Shown here one piece after another: positions 24,974 through 33,502 of a DNA stretch of 64,000 nt. The notes under the pieces are model-generated. The model ran no database searches. It was not told the origin of the DNA and saw nothing but the letters and a program-made list of their open reading frames with translations. Position numbers and translations under genes: made by a program. Every line of letters starts with the position of its first letter. Within the stretch, counting starts at the first letter, position 1. The stretch lies in assembly GCA_001899175.1 (NCBI GenBank), contig MKVH01000002.1, positions 124,001-188,000 of the forward strand, read 5' to 3'. Origin of the DNA: Candidatus Kapaibacterium thiocyanatum. GTDB taxonomy: Bacteria; Bacteroidota; Ignavibacteria; Kapaibacteriales; Kapaibacteriaceae.

Positions 24974-25870
24974 ATGAGCATCAATCGTCGCTTGTCAATT
25001 ATCTGTTCCGTACTGCTTGCACTCTTCGCGCTGTCGATCACCGTTCCCACGGATATCGACGCGAAGACGCGGTACAAGACATCCCGAAAGATTTCCGGTA
25101 ATAAGAAGAAGAAACGACGCTCCGGTTCGAAATGCTCTCCCGCCGCACGCGCGGAAGGAAAGCGGCAAGCCATGGAGCTTGTCCGGACCCAGAGTGCCGA
25201 ACTTTGCCGGATGGTGGGCGTCCAGCCCGCCACGCAAGCCGAAGCCCACGCTTCGGCGCAACAGTTGATCGCCTCCGATGGCGAATCAGACGCAACCAGT
25301 ATCGAAACCACATCCTTCGAAGACGAAGGTGAGGATCTCGCCGAACTCGAGCGGGAAGACGACGTGACGGTCGACATGGAAGCGTTCCGCTCCCTGTGGC
25401 TGTCCTACGTCGATGACGGCAGCCCTGAGTTCACGGATGCCGGTATCGAAAAGCAACGGGTCGCCGATGCCATCATGGATTGGCTCGGAACCCGATACCA
25501 CTTCGGTGGTGTAGGCCGCGACGGAATCGATTGTTCGGCTTTCACGCGTACCGTCTACGGTACCGTGGCCTCCATCGAACTGCCCCGTACCGCAGCCATG
25601 CAGTCCACCGTCGGTATGCCGGTCAACCGGCGCAATGATCTCAGGTTTGGCGACCTGGTATTCTTCCACACTCGCCGTCACGCACGCGTGTCGCATGTCG
25701 GAATCTACCTTGGCGACAACCTGTTCGCTCATGCATCATCACGCTATGGCGTCACCATCTCTTCGCTGGAATCGACCTACTATTCCAAGCGTATGATCGG
25801 TGCCCGCCGCATCACGGAATCGGATCTGGTCCGCCTCGCCTCCAACGGCGATTCTACCGGCGCCCATTAA
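24974..25870 (+). CDS. NlpC/P60 family cell-wall endopeptidase
   Basis: Exported protein of 298 residues. It has a signal peptide (LSIICSVLLALFALSITVPT), a very basic stretch (KISGNKKKKRRSGSK), an acidic linker (residues 105-135), and a C-terminal NlpC/P60 domain from about residue 165. The catalytic Cys is in GIDCSAFTRTVYG, the catalytic His in ARVSHVGIYLGD and the third residue in NLFAHASSRYG. Such enzymes cut gamma-D-Glu to diamino-acid bonds in peptidoglycan stem peptides. AGAGGAGAG precedes the ATG at 24974. A clean terminator follows at 25916. The charged linker is unusual and could tether the enzyme to the wall. Confidence 0.92.
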   Translation: MSINRRLSIICSVLLALFALSITVPTDIDAKTRYKTSRKISGNKKKKRRSGSKCSPAARAEGKRQAMELVRTQSAELCRMVGVQPATQAEAHASAQQLIASDGESDATSIETTSFEDEGEDLAELEREDDVTVDMEAFRSLWLSYVDDGSPEFTDAGIEKQRVADAIMDWLGTRYHFGGVGRDGIDCSAFTRTVYGTVASIELPRTAAMQSTVGMPVNRRNDLRFGDLVFFHTRRHARVSHVGIYLGDNLFAHASSRYGVTISSLESTYYSKRMIGARRITESDLVRLASNGDSTGAH

Positions 25871-25915
25871 ACCGACAGGCAAGTTCGAGAGTCACTACAA
25901 TCGACGACAAAACGT

Positions 25916-25951
25916 CCCCCGGCTACCGTGTAGTCGGGGGACTCGTTTTTT
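25916..25951 (+). terminator. Intrinsic terminator after the NlpC/P60 gene
   Basis: Stem CCCCCGGCTAC (25916-25926) with GTAGTCGGGGG (25930-25940), one G-U pair and a 3-nt loop, followed by ACTCG and six T. It ends the SBP-NlpC transcript and separates it from the outer-membrane protein gene. Confidence 0.85.
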
Positions 25952-25994
25952 GGGATCGTTCCTCCACCCTCCATCAACGTTCGACGTCCCGCAT

Positions 25995-28835
25995 ATGCCT
26001 ACTGTCCGCCGTTCGCTGTTCCTCGTCCTCTGTCTGCTCCTCTCCGTTCCCCTTGCCGCCCAGATCATGGGCACCATCGTCGACAGTACGAACAGGACTC
26101 CCTTGAACGGTGCCCGCGTCCTCCTCACGAGAACGTCGGATTCGCTTCGCGCGGGCGCGTTGACGGCGAAGGACGGCAGCTTCACGGTGAACAACGTCCA
26201 GGACGGAACATGGTCGATGCAGGTCACCTTCGTCGGTTACCGCACCCATCGCCGGACGATCCGCGTCCAGGGTGCGCCACTGGGCCTCGGCACCATCGTC
26301 ATGTCCAATACGGGTATCGACGAGAAGGAAGTCGTCGTCACGGACAAGGCCCTTCTCGCAGTACAGAAGGGAGATACCGTGGAGATGAACGCCAATGCCT
26401 ACAAGACGTCGAAGGATGCGTCGGCGGAAGATCTCGTACAGAAGATGCCGGGCGTGACGATCCAGGACGGCCGTATCCAGGCCCAGGGCGAACAGGTGCA
26501 GCAGGTCCTCGTCGATGGAAGACAGTTCTTCGGTGACGATCCCAATGCCGCCCTGCGCAACCTTCCGGCGGAAATGATCGACAGGGTCCAGGTCTTCGAC
26601 CAGGGGAGTGACCAGTCCAAGTTCTCCGGTCTCACGGATGCCAACAGCAGGAAGACCCTGAACATCGTCACGAAGCGCTCGATGCGGAACGGCCAGTTCG
26701 GACGGCTCTATGCAGGCTACGGTGACGACGGCCGATACAAGGCCGGCGGCGTCATGAACATCTTCGACAATGCGCGACGTATCACCATTCTCGCCCAGAC
26801 GAACAACATCAACGAACAGAACTTCGCTATCGAAGACCTCGTCGGTGCCATGTCCGGTGGCCAGGGCGGCGGTGGCGGAATGCGCCGCATGGGCAACATC
26901 ATGGGCGCGATGGCCGGTGGCGGCGGACGCCGTCCGGGTGGGGGGGGACCGATGGGGGGCGTCGGTGACTTCCTCGTCAACCAGAGCAACGGTATCACCA
27001 CGACGCACGCCCTGGGTGTGAACTATGCGGACCAGTGGAGCAGCGACGTCGACGTCACGGCGAGCTATTTCTTCAACTGGTCGAACAACGATGCCAACCA
27101 GGACCTGTTCCGTCAGTTCGTCCTTCCGGGAGCGACGGGCCAGACCTACAACGAGAACACGGAGACGACCTCGCGCAACATCAATCACCGCTTCAATGCA
27201 CGTCTCGAAGCACGTCTCGACTCCATGCAGTCCATCGTCTGGCGTCCACGCGCCTCGCTCCAGGTCAACAACGGATCGAGTTTGCTGAACGGTGCCAATA
27301 CGCTCGGTACATCGCCGCTGAACACGACGACGAACGACTTCGCATCACGGCTCGATGGATACAACATCAACAACGACCTGCTCTATCGTCTTGCCTTCGC
27401 CGAACCCGGGCGTACCTTCAGTGCCAGCGTGAACGTCACGGTCAACAAGAATACCGGAGACAACAGCCTGTATTCGCTCATCGCCGACATGCAGAATCCG
27501 GATGCGAGCGATACCATCGATCAGCGATCAAACCTCGACAAGAACGGTCTTACCGTCACACCAACGCTTACGTATACGGAGCCGCTTTCCACGGTGAGCT
27601 TCCTGGCTCTCACTGCCACGGCATCGCTCGCGTCGAACGAATCGGACAAGCGCACGTTCAAGGCCGGAGCGGTGCAGAACGTCTACGACGACCTCGACAC
27701 GACGTTGACGAATACGTTCAAGAGCCAGTACAATACCTATTCCGTCCAGCCTACGTACCGGTACAACGTCAAGGACTTCGAAACGGAAGTCGGCGTCGCG
27801 TATCAGATCGCCCAGTTGAAGAACGACCAGCAGTTCCCCGTGGCATCGGCGCTGGATCGCACATTCAGGAACATCCTGCCTACGGCTTCGTTCAGGTATA
27901 ACATCTCGCAGGACCAGAACCTGCGTCTGAACTACCGTACGCGAACGTCGTCGCCGTCGGTCGATCAACTGCAGGACGTCATCAACAACACCAACCCTGT
28001 CCAGCTCACGACGGGTGATCCGAACCTGCGTCAGGACTTCTCGCACAACCTCTTCCTTCGCTATTCGGCGAACGACGTCGATGCGGCCACCACGTTCTTC
28101 GCCATGATCGGCGGTGGTGTCACGGAGGACTACGTAGGGAACAGCGTGACGATCGCACGCAGTGATACGACGATCGCACCGGGCATCGTCCTTCCCCGCG
28201 GCGGTCAACTCCAGAAGCCCGTCAATCTCGACGGCTACGCCAATCTGCGCGGCTTCTTCTCGTACGGCATGCCGGTAGGCTTCATCTCGTCGAACCTCAA
28301 CCTCTTCGGCAGCGTCAACTATACGCGCACGCCCGGTCTCATCAACGGCGTCGAGAACATCGCCCATACGCCGATGGCAGGCCTCGGCGTCGTGATCAGC
28401 AGCAACATCAGTGAGAACGTGGACTTCACGGCATCGACCAGCGTGAATGCGAGCTGGGTACGGAATACGGCACGTTCGGATCAGAACGGCCAGTATCTGA
28501 ACGGCCTCTCCCGTCTGCGGCTCAACTGGCGCTTCTTCGAAGGCTTTGTATGGTCGACCGACGTCAATAACACGCTCACGAGCGGTTACTCGGCCGGCTA
28601 CGACCGCAGTGTCTGGCTCTGGAACATGGCCCTCGCATACAAGTTCCTCGAGAACGACCGTGCGGAGATCAGATTGAGCGTAGCCGATATCCTGCGGCAG
28701 AACACGAGTATCCAGCGAACGGTCAGTGAATCGTATACCGAGGACGTCCAGGCCAACCTGCTGCAACGCTATGCGCTGTTGACCTTCACGTACAACATCC
28801 GCAACTTCCCGGGAATGTCGGGACCGCAGCGATAA
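25995..28835 (+). CDS. TonB-dependent-receptor-like outer-membrane beta-barrel protein
   Basis: Outer-membrane protein of 946 residues. It has a signal peptide (SLFLVLCLLLSVPLAAQ), a carboxypeptidase-regulatory-like domain (residues 20-105, beginning IMGTIVDSTNRTPLNGARVLL), a plug-like domain (DASAEDLVQKMPGVTIQDGRI and GRQFFGDDPNAALRNLPAEM), then a large beta-barrel ending in FTYNIRNFPGM. It fits the OMP_b-brl_3/TonB receptor-like group common in Bacteroidota, which may act as transporters or assembly factors. A Gly/Met-rich insert (residues 290-325, GGQGGGGGMRR and GGGGRRPGGGGPMGG) is coded partly by a run of eight G. The start at 25995 begins at the signal peptide; the frame is open upstream but overlaps the terminator. 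Confidence 0.9.
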   Translation: MPTVRRSLFLVLCLLLSVPLAAQIMGTIVDSTNRTPLNGARVLLTRTSDSLRAGALTAKDGSFTVNNVQDGTWSMQVTFVGYRTHRRTIRVQGAPLGLGTIVMSNTGIDEKEVVVTDKALLAVQKGDTVEMNANAYKTSKDASAEDLVQKMPGVTIQDGRIQAQGEQVQQVLVDGRQFFGDDPNAALRNLPAEMIDRVQVFDQGSDQSKFSGLTDANSRKTLNIVTKRSMRNGQFGRLYAGYGDDGRYKAGGVMNIFDNARRITILAQTNNINEQNFAIEDLVGAMSGGQGGGGGMRRMGNIMGAMAGGGGRRPGGGGPMGGVGDFLVNQSNGITTTHALGVNYADQWSSDVDVTASYFFNWSNNDANQDLFRQFVLPGATGQTYNENTETTSRNINHRFNARLEARLDSMQSIVWRPRASLQVNNGSSLLNGANTLGTSPLNTTTNDFASRLDGYNINNDLLYRLAFAEPGRTFSASVNVTVNKNTGDNSLYSLIADMQNPDASDTIDQRSNLDKNGLTVTPTLTYTEPLSTVSFLALTATASLASNESDKRTFKAGAVQNVYDDLDTTLTNTFKSQYNTYSVQPTYRYNVKDFETEVGVAYQIAQLKNDQQFPVASALDRTFRNILPTASFRYNISQDQNLRLNYRTRTSSPSVDQLQDVINNTNPVQLTTGDPNLRQDFSHNLFLRYSANDVDAATTFFAMIGGGVTEDYVGNSVTIARSDTTIAPGIVLPRGGQLQKPVNLDGYANLRGFFSYGMPVGFISSNLNLFGSVNYTRTPGLINGVENIAHTPMAGLGVVISSNISENVDFTASTSVNASWVRNTARSDQNGQYLNGLSRLRLNWRFFEGFVWSTDVNNTLTSGYSAGYDRSVWLWNMALAYKFLENDRAEIRLSVADILRQNTSIQRTVSESYTEDVQANLLQRYALLTFTYNIRNFPGMSGPQR
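26940..26947 (+). repeat. Homopolymer G tract inside the outer-membrane protein gene
   Basis: Eight consecutive G, followed 6 nt later by a run of six G, code part of the glycine-rich insert of the barrel protein. Tracts of this size in surface-protein genes can slip during replication. Confidence 0.6.
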
Positions 28836-28850
28836 GGGGACGGACAGGTA

Positions 28851-28877
28851 TGCCCTGACGATACCATCGTCAGGGCA
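28851..28877. terminator. Bidirectional terminator hairpin
   Basis: A perfect 12-bp inverted repeat (28851-28862 with 28866-28877) with a 3-nt loop lies between the convergent outer-membrane protein gene and rnr. No T-run flanks it. Confidence 0.75.
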
Positions 28878-28900
28878 GAGGAGTGGTGCAGGCAGGGATA

Positions 28901-31099
28901 TTACGATTCGCGCGTACGGCGTTTCGATTCACGGCCCTGCGGCGTCGGTGTGACGACGGCATCGGCCGGTGCCAGGACGAGATCGATCTCGCGTTTTTCG
29001 ACGTTGGCCTTGGCGATGCGTATCCGCACGTCCGTACCGTAGGCGAACATGCGCCGTGTGCGCTTTCCGACGAGCCGATACCGCTTCTCGTCGAAGTAAT
29101 AGTAGTCGTCATTAAGATCGCGGATGTGCAGCAGGCCCTCGCACATGAGGTCCTTGATCGTCACGAAGACGCCGAACGACGTAACGCCGGTCACCGTGCC
29201 TTCATGGTCCTCGCCGAGATGCTCGCGACACATGACCGTCTGTGCGAGCTTGACGGATGCACGCTCGGCTTCGACGGCCGAACGTTCCGTCTGCGTCGTG
29301 ATGTCGCTGACGCGCGCGGCGATGTCGGAGAGCTCGGCCCAGCGCCGTTTGGACGGTGCACCCTTCGCATACTCCTTGAGCGCACGATGAACGTACAAGT
29401 CGGGGTAGCGACGGATGGGCGACGTGAAGTGGGCATACTCCTTGAAGCCCAAGCCGTAGTGTCCGATGTTGTGTTCGGCATAGACGGCCTTGGCCATCGA
29501 GCGCAGCAGCAGCGAATGGATCACGGCCTTGTCCGGTCTGTGCTGCGATTGCTGGAGGATGCCGTTGATTTCCTTCGGACCGAGTTTGCCCGACGGTACG
29601 TTGATGCCCAGGGCCCGAATGACGGCGATGGCATCGGCCAGCTTCTCGGGATCGGGATTGTCGTGAATGCGATAGACGTAGGGAGGAAGCGAGCGCGACT
29701 TCCATGCCTTTTTCAGATTGTTGAGATGCTCGGCCACCGTCCTGTTGGCGGCGAGCATGCACTCCTCGACGAGTGAGGTGGCATCGGTTCGGGTCTTGAC
29801 GACGGCTTTGATCGGCCTCTTCTGCTCGTCGAGAACGAACTTGACTTCCTGCGTCTCGAAGTCGATGCCGCCTTGCTTCATGCGCTTCGCGTTGAGCGTT
29901 CTGGCCAGCTTGTGCAGTTTCGCGATCAGCTCGGCATGATCGCCCTTGCCCGTTTCGATGATCGTCTGGACCTCACCGTACGTGAAGCGGCGCTTGCTCT
30001 GGATCACCGTTTCCTCGATGCGGTAGTCCTTCAGATTGCCGCGGGATGAAAACGTCATGAAGACGGAGAAGGCGAAGCGCGGCTTGTTCGGCACGAGCGA
30101 ACAGATGTCGTTCGACAGTCGCTCCGGCAACATGGGAACGACGCAGTCCACCAGATACGTGCTGTTGCCGCGAAGCAGGGCTTCGCGGTCGAGTGCGCTT
30201 TCTTCCTTGACGTAGTGCGATACGTCGGCGATGTGGACACCGAGCTCGAGATTGCCGTCACCGGCATCCCTGAGCGACAGGGCGTCGTCGAAGTCACGGG
30301 CATCGTCGGGGTCGATAGTGACGATGACTTCCTTGCGCAGATCTGTACGTCCCTTAGGAACGGTGTTGCCCGGCTGTCTGTACTTCTCGGCTTCGTCCAG
30401 TACGTCCTGGGGAAACGTCGCTGGCAGGCGGAATTCCTTGAGAATGGCGCCGAATTCCACCGAGGCCTTGCCGGATTGCCCGAGCGATTCCTTGACGACG
30501 GCTTCGGGAGAAGCGTTCGCATGTTCCCAGCGCAGGAAGGTGGCGATGACCTTGTCGCCCGGCTTGGCACCCTGGAGGTTTTCCTTCGTGATCAGGAAGT
30601 CCACGTAGTGCTTGGCATCGTCGGGAACGAGATAGTAGAAGCTGCCATCGTATTCGATGGTGCCACTGATGGGCTGCTCCGAACGTTTGACGACTGCGAC
30701 GACTTCACCGTTCGTCTTCTTTCCGGCACGGAGTGCGAGTGGCTTGACGATGACGGTATCGCCATCCATCGCCGTGGACATGTGCTGACGCTTGATGGTG
30801 ATCGTCGGTATGTCGGGGTCGTCCGTGGTCACCGAACCGCGTTCATGATGGATGGTGAGGACGCCCTGGAAGCCGGACGTGTCACGACGCGACAGGCCGT
30901 AGCGGCGACGGCTCATGCGCTGGACGACACCCTCTTCGCAGAGGGAGGTGAGGATCTGTCGCAGATAATCGTAGTCGGCAGTATCCGACTTGATACGAAG
31001 CATCTTGGAAAGTTCGAGCAATTGCACCGGCGTGGACGATCGCTTCAGGGCATCGAGGATGTCCGAGCGGAGGTCTCGCGTGGAAGTGATTCTAGGCAT
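28901..31099 (-). CDS. rnr: Ribonuclease R
   Basis: Processive 3'-5' exoribonuclease of 732 residues that degrades structured RNA. Domain order is an N-terminal winged helix (residues 10-65), cold-shock domains, the RNB catalytic domain with IDPDDARDFDDAL (acidic metal ligands) and HFTSPIRRYPDLYVHR, and a C-terminal S1 domain (EGTVTGVTSFGVFVTIKDL) with a basic tail (ESKRRTRES). Length and motifs are normal. The ATG at 31099 is preceded by TAACTTGC with a 3-nt gap, so it may be transcribed separately even though the MntR-like gene ends only 24 bp upstream. Confidence 0.96.
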   Translation of the reverse strand: MPRITSTRDLRSDILDALKRSSTPVQLLELSKMLRIKSDTADYDYLRQILTSLCEEGVVQRMSRRRYGLSRRDTSGFQGVLTIHHERGSVTTDDPDIPTITIKRQHMSTAMDGDTVIVKPLALRAGKKTNGEVVAVVKRSEQPISGTIEYDGSFYYLVPDDAKHYVDFLITKENLQGAKPGDKVIATFLRWEHANASPEAVVKESLGQSGKASVEFGAILKEFRLPATFPQDVLDEAEKYRQPGNTVPKGRTDLRKEVIVTIDPDDARDFDDALSLRDAGDGNLELGVHIADVSHYVKEESALDREALLRGNSTYLVDCVVPMLPERLSNDICSLVPNKPRFAFSVFMTFSSRGNLKDYRIEETVIQSKRRFTYGEVQTIIETGKGDHAELIAKLHKLARTLNAKRMKQGGIDFETQEVKFVLDEQKRPIKAVVKTRTDATSLVEECMLAANRTVAEHLNNLKKAWKSRSLPPYVYRIHDNPDPEKLADAIAVIRALGINVPSGKLGPKEINGILQQSQHRPDKAVIHSLLLRSMAKAVYAEHNIGHYGLGFKEYAHFTSPIRRYPDLYVHRALKEYAKGAPSKRRWAELSDIAARVSDITTQTERSAVEAERASVKLAQTVMCREHLGEDHEGTVTGVTSFGVFVTIKDLMCEGLLHIRDLNDDYYYFDEKRYRLVGKRTRRMFAYGTDVRIRIAKANVEKREIDLVLAPADAVVTPTPQGRESKRRTRES

Positions 31100-31102
31100 G
31101 CC

Positions 31103-31110
31103 GCAAGTTA
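31103..31110 (-). promoter_or_regulatory. -7-like element of rnr
   Basis: TAACTTGC on the minus strand followed by GGC and the rnr ATG. The identical octamer with the near-identical gap GGG precedes the PLP-enzyme gene at 34902-34909. Confidence 0.5.
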
Positions 31111-31123
31111 CATGAATCGGACG

Positions 31124-31792
31124 TCATGCTGCTGCCGGCCGTTCGACGTAGATATTCTCCACGGCCTTCCTCGATAGCGTGATCTTCTTCCGTCCGACGG
31201 CGATGGTCAGGCCTCCTTCGTCGTTTCGTTCGAGGACACGGACGGATGTATGGAGTCCCACGCCTTCCTCGGCGAGTGTCTGGAGCAGTTGCCTGTCATG
31301 CGAGTTCACGCGCCGGATCACGACGGTTTCCCGTACGTTGGCATCGGCCAGACGCTCCGTGACGGTAGGGGGCATACGCCCGTCCTTCGTCGGAATCGGG
31401 TCTCCATGAGGATCGTAGGAGGGGTCTCCGAGAATCGTCGCGATCCGGTCCTCGAACTCTTCGGAGATATGGTGCTCGAGCTGTTCCGCTTCGTCATGCA
31501 CCTTGTCCCATGAATATCCGAGCGCTTCGGCCAGATACAGCTCGAGCAGACGATGGTGGCGGATGAGTTCGAGGGCGATCTTGACTCCTGCATGCGTCAG
31601 CTCCACGCCACGATAGCTTTCGTAGTGGACGAGCTGGAGTTCGGACAGCCGCTTCAGCATGGCCGTGACGGAAGCAGGTGCGATGGAAAGACGCGCGGCG
31701 ATGTCGGTCGTCGAAGCCGCTCCGTTGCGTGTGAGCAGATAGATGGCCTTGACGTAGTCCTGCATCGACTTCGAGAGCGAACGCATCATCAT
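31124..31792 (-). CDS. DtxR/MntR-family metal-dependent regulator
   Basis: Metal-sensing repressor of 222 residues. The N-terminal winged helix (SMQDYVKAIYLL, then ASTTDIAARLSIAPASVTAML) is followed by the dimer/metal domain (LIRHHRLLELYL and DEAEQLEHHISEEFEDRI) and a C-terminal SH3-like FeoA domain (residues 150-222). Compared with B. subtilis MntR, the Asp of the first metal site is kept (MQDY) but the usual Glu three residues on is Lys, so the metal site may differ. The C-terminal extension is closer to iron-type DtxR/IdeR. No metal transporter is adjacent. The regulator is read away from pntAA across a 320-bp gap with a palindrome. Confidence 0.9.
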   Translation of the reverse strand: MMMRSLSKSMQDYVKAIYLLTRNGAASTTDIAARLSIAPASVTAMLKRLSELQLVHYESYRGVELTHAGVKIALELIRHHRLLELYLAEALGYSWDKVHDEAEQLEHHISEEFEDRIATILGDPSYDPHGDPIPTKDGRMPPTVTERLADANVRETVVIRRVNSHDRQLLQTLAEEGVGLHTSVRVLERNDEGGLTIAVGRKKITLSRKAVENIYVERPAAA

Positions 31793-32114
31793 AAGCTGGT
31801 CGTCATGTCATGGAGAGGAACATGGTACGGAGACGATGCCGACGCCGTAATGTTATGGATCGCACGGGCCATTGTCGGAACGGACCATCCCTGAGCGTCG
31901 GCCATTCCCGTGGCACAGGAGGGCAATTTAACTGTGGCACGATCGAAAACAGGCGTCGGAGGTGATATTGTCGATCGTTCATCATGACGAACGGTATCAC
32001 GGATATCGATACTTGCGGAAATAACGATCCGATCGTTTACGAATTCGATCCGAAAACCGTATCATGCCGTCCGACCTGACGAGGGAATAATCCACTAATG
32101 CGGACGTATGGATT
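31793..32114. other. Divergent intergenic region between the MntR-like gene and pntAA
   Basis: 322 bp without a supported gene. The one notable element is the near-perfect palindrome at 31976-31993. A GAGGGAATAAT stretch lies about 30 nt before pntAA, and no convincing promoter pair was found. Short frames here have no coding character. Confidence 0.6.
31976..31993. promoter_or_regulatory. 18-bp palindrome, possible operator
   Basis: CGTTCATCATGACGAACG is symmetric at 16 of 18 positions (one mismatched pair). It lies in the gap between the MntR-like regulator gene and pntAA, a suitable place for an operator of either gene. The binding protein is unknown. Confidence 0.4.
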
Positions 32115-33215
32115 ATGCGAATCGGTGTTGTGGCGGAATCGGCTCCCGGTGAACGACGGGTGGCCTTGACTCCCAGGGCATGTGGTCAATTGATAGCTGC
32201 AGGCCACTCCTGCCTCGTCGAACACGGGGCGGGCGAGCGGGGCGGATTCACGGACGCAGCATATGCGGAGGCCGGATGTACCCTCGATGCGCGTCACGCC
32301 GTGATGGCTGCCGCCGATCTTCTCGTCCACGTCGCCGTACCTGAACCATCGCTCATCGATGCTCTTCCTTCGGGACGCTCGTTCATCTCCCTGATCTATC
32401 CGCGCAGGAACCCCGACGTCGTGAGCCACCTGGCCAGGCGATCGATTTCCGCCTGCGCCATGGACTGCATGCCGCGCATCTCGCGGGCACAGAGCATGGA
32501 CGTGCTGAGTTCACAGAACAATCTCGCCGGCTACAAGGCCGTGATCGTAGCTGCCGACGCCGCGCCGAAGCTGTTCCCCTTGCTCATGACGGCTGCCGGC
32601 ACCGTCACACCGGCCCGCGTCCTCATCTACGGCGCAGGTGTTGCTGGTCTCCAGGCCATCGCCACGGCGCGCCGCCTGGGTGCCATCGTCGAAGTGTCCG
32701 ACGTACGCCCGGAAACGAGGGAACAGGTCGAATCTCTCGGAGCGTCCTTCATCATGGTCGAGGGAATGGAACGGGTGGCCGTCGAAGGCGGCTATGTCGC
32801 GTCCATCGGTGAAGACGTACTCGCACGCCAGCGCGAGGCCGTCGACCAGCGGTTGATGCAGGCGGACGTCGTGATCACGACGGCACTGGTCCAGGGCGGT
32901 AAGGCCCCGGTGCTCATCGACGCCGATCAGGTCTCGCGCATGAAGAATGGTGCGGTGATCGTGGACATGGCCACGGCTGCCGGTGGCAACTGCGCGCTCA
33001 GCCAGCCGGATGCGACCGTCGTCCATCACGGAGTGACCATCATCGGTGCCAACGATCTTGCCGCATCGGTTCCCGCGAACGCCAGTGAACTCTATGCGAA
33101 GAACGTCACGACGTTCCTCGCGCATGCGGCTACGACGGAAGGGATGAAGTTCGATCTCGACGACGAGATCATTTCGGCGACGCTCGTCACGCATAACGGT
33201 ACGACAAGGAGTTGA
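32115..33215 (+). CDS. pntAA: NAD(P) transhydrogenase subunit alpha part 1 (NAD-binding)
   Basis: Soluble NAD(H)-binding subunit of 366 residues of the three-subunit proton-translocating transhydrogenase, which uses the proton gradient to reduce NADP+ with NADH. It starts with the alanine-dehydrogenase-like fold (IGVVAESAPGERRVALTP) and has the NAD Rossmann motif VLIYGAGVAGLQAIATARRLG and the mobile-loop region near the end. It lacks the membrane part, which is in the next gene, as in Rhodospirillum-type enzymes. AAGGAG near its 3' end serves pntAB, which starts 2 bp after its stop codon. No ribosome site is obvious for its own ATG. Confidence 0.95.
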   Translation: MRIGVVAESAPGERRVALTPRACGQLIAAGHSCLVEHGAGERGGFTDAAYAEAGCTLDARHAVMAAADLLVHVAVPEPSLIDALPSGRSFISLIYPRRNPDVVSHLARRSISACAMDCMPRISRAQSMDVLSSQNNLAGYKAVIVAADAAPKLFPLLMTAAGTVTPARVLIYGAGVAGLQAIATARRLGAIVEVSDVRPETREQVESLGASFIMVEGMERVAVEGGYVASIGEDVLARQREAVDQRLMQADVVITTALVQGGKAPVLIDADQVSRMKNGAVIVDMATAAGGNCALSQPDATVVHHGVTIIGANDLAASVPANASELYAKNVTTFLAHAATTEGMKFDLDDEIISATLVTHNGTTRS

Positions 33216-33217
33216 GC

Positions 33218-33502
33218 ATGGATACATCGACGTTACAGATCGTCTATCTCGTCGTCCTGATGATCTTCCTCGGCGTGGAACTCATCTCCCACGTGCCGTC
33301 CGTACTGCACACTCCCTTGATGAGTGGCGCCAATGCCATTCACGGTGTCGTCATCATCGGCTCCATCATCGTCATGGGCGAGGCCAACGACGCCTGGTGC
33401 CTGATCCTCGGCTTCCTCGCCGTCGTACTCGGCACGCTCAACGTCGTCGGTGGGTTCGTGGTGACGAATCGCATGCTCGAAATGTTCAGGAAGAAGTCAT
33501 GA
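33218..33502 (+). CDS. pntAB: NAD(P) transhydrogenase subunit alpha part 2 (membrane)
   Basis: Small membrane subunit of 94 residues with three hydrophobic helices (TLQIVYLVVLMIFLGVELI, AIHGVVIIGSIIVMG and LILGFLAVVLGTLNVVGGFVV) that correspond to the membrane part of E. coli PntA. AAGGAG lies 6 nt before the ATG. It overlaps pntB by ATGA, so translation is coupled. It ends in a short basic tail (MLEMFRKKS) on the cytoplasmic side. Confidence 0.95.
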   Translation: MDTSTLQIVYLVVLMIFLGVELISHVPSVLHTPLMSGANAIHGVVIIGSIIVMGEANDAWCLILGFLAVVLGTLNVVGGFVVTNRMLEMFRKKS

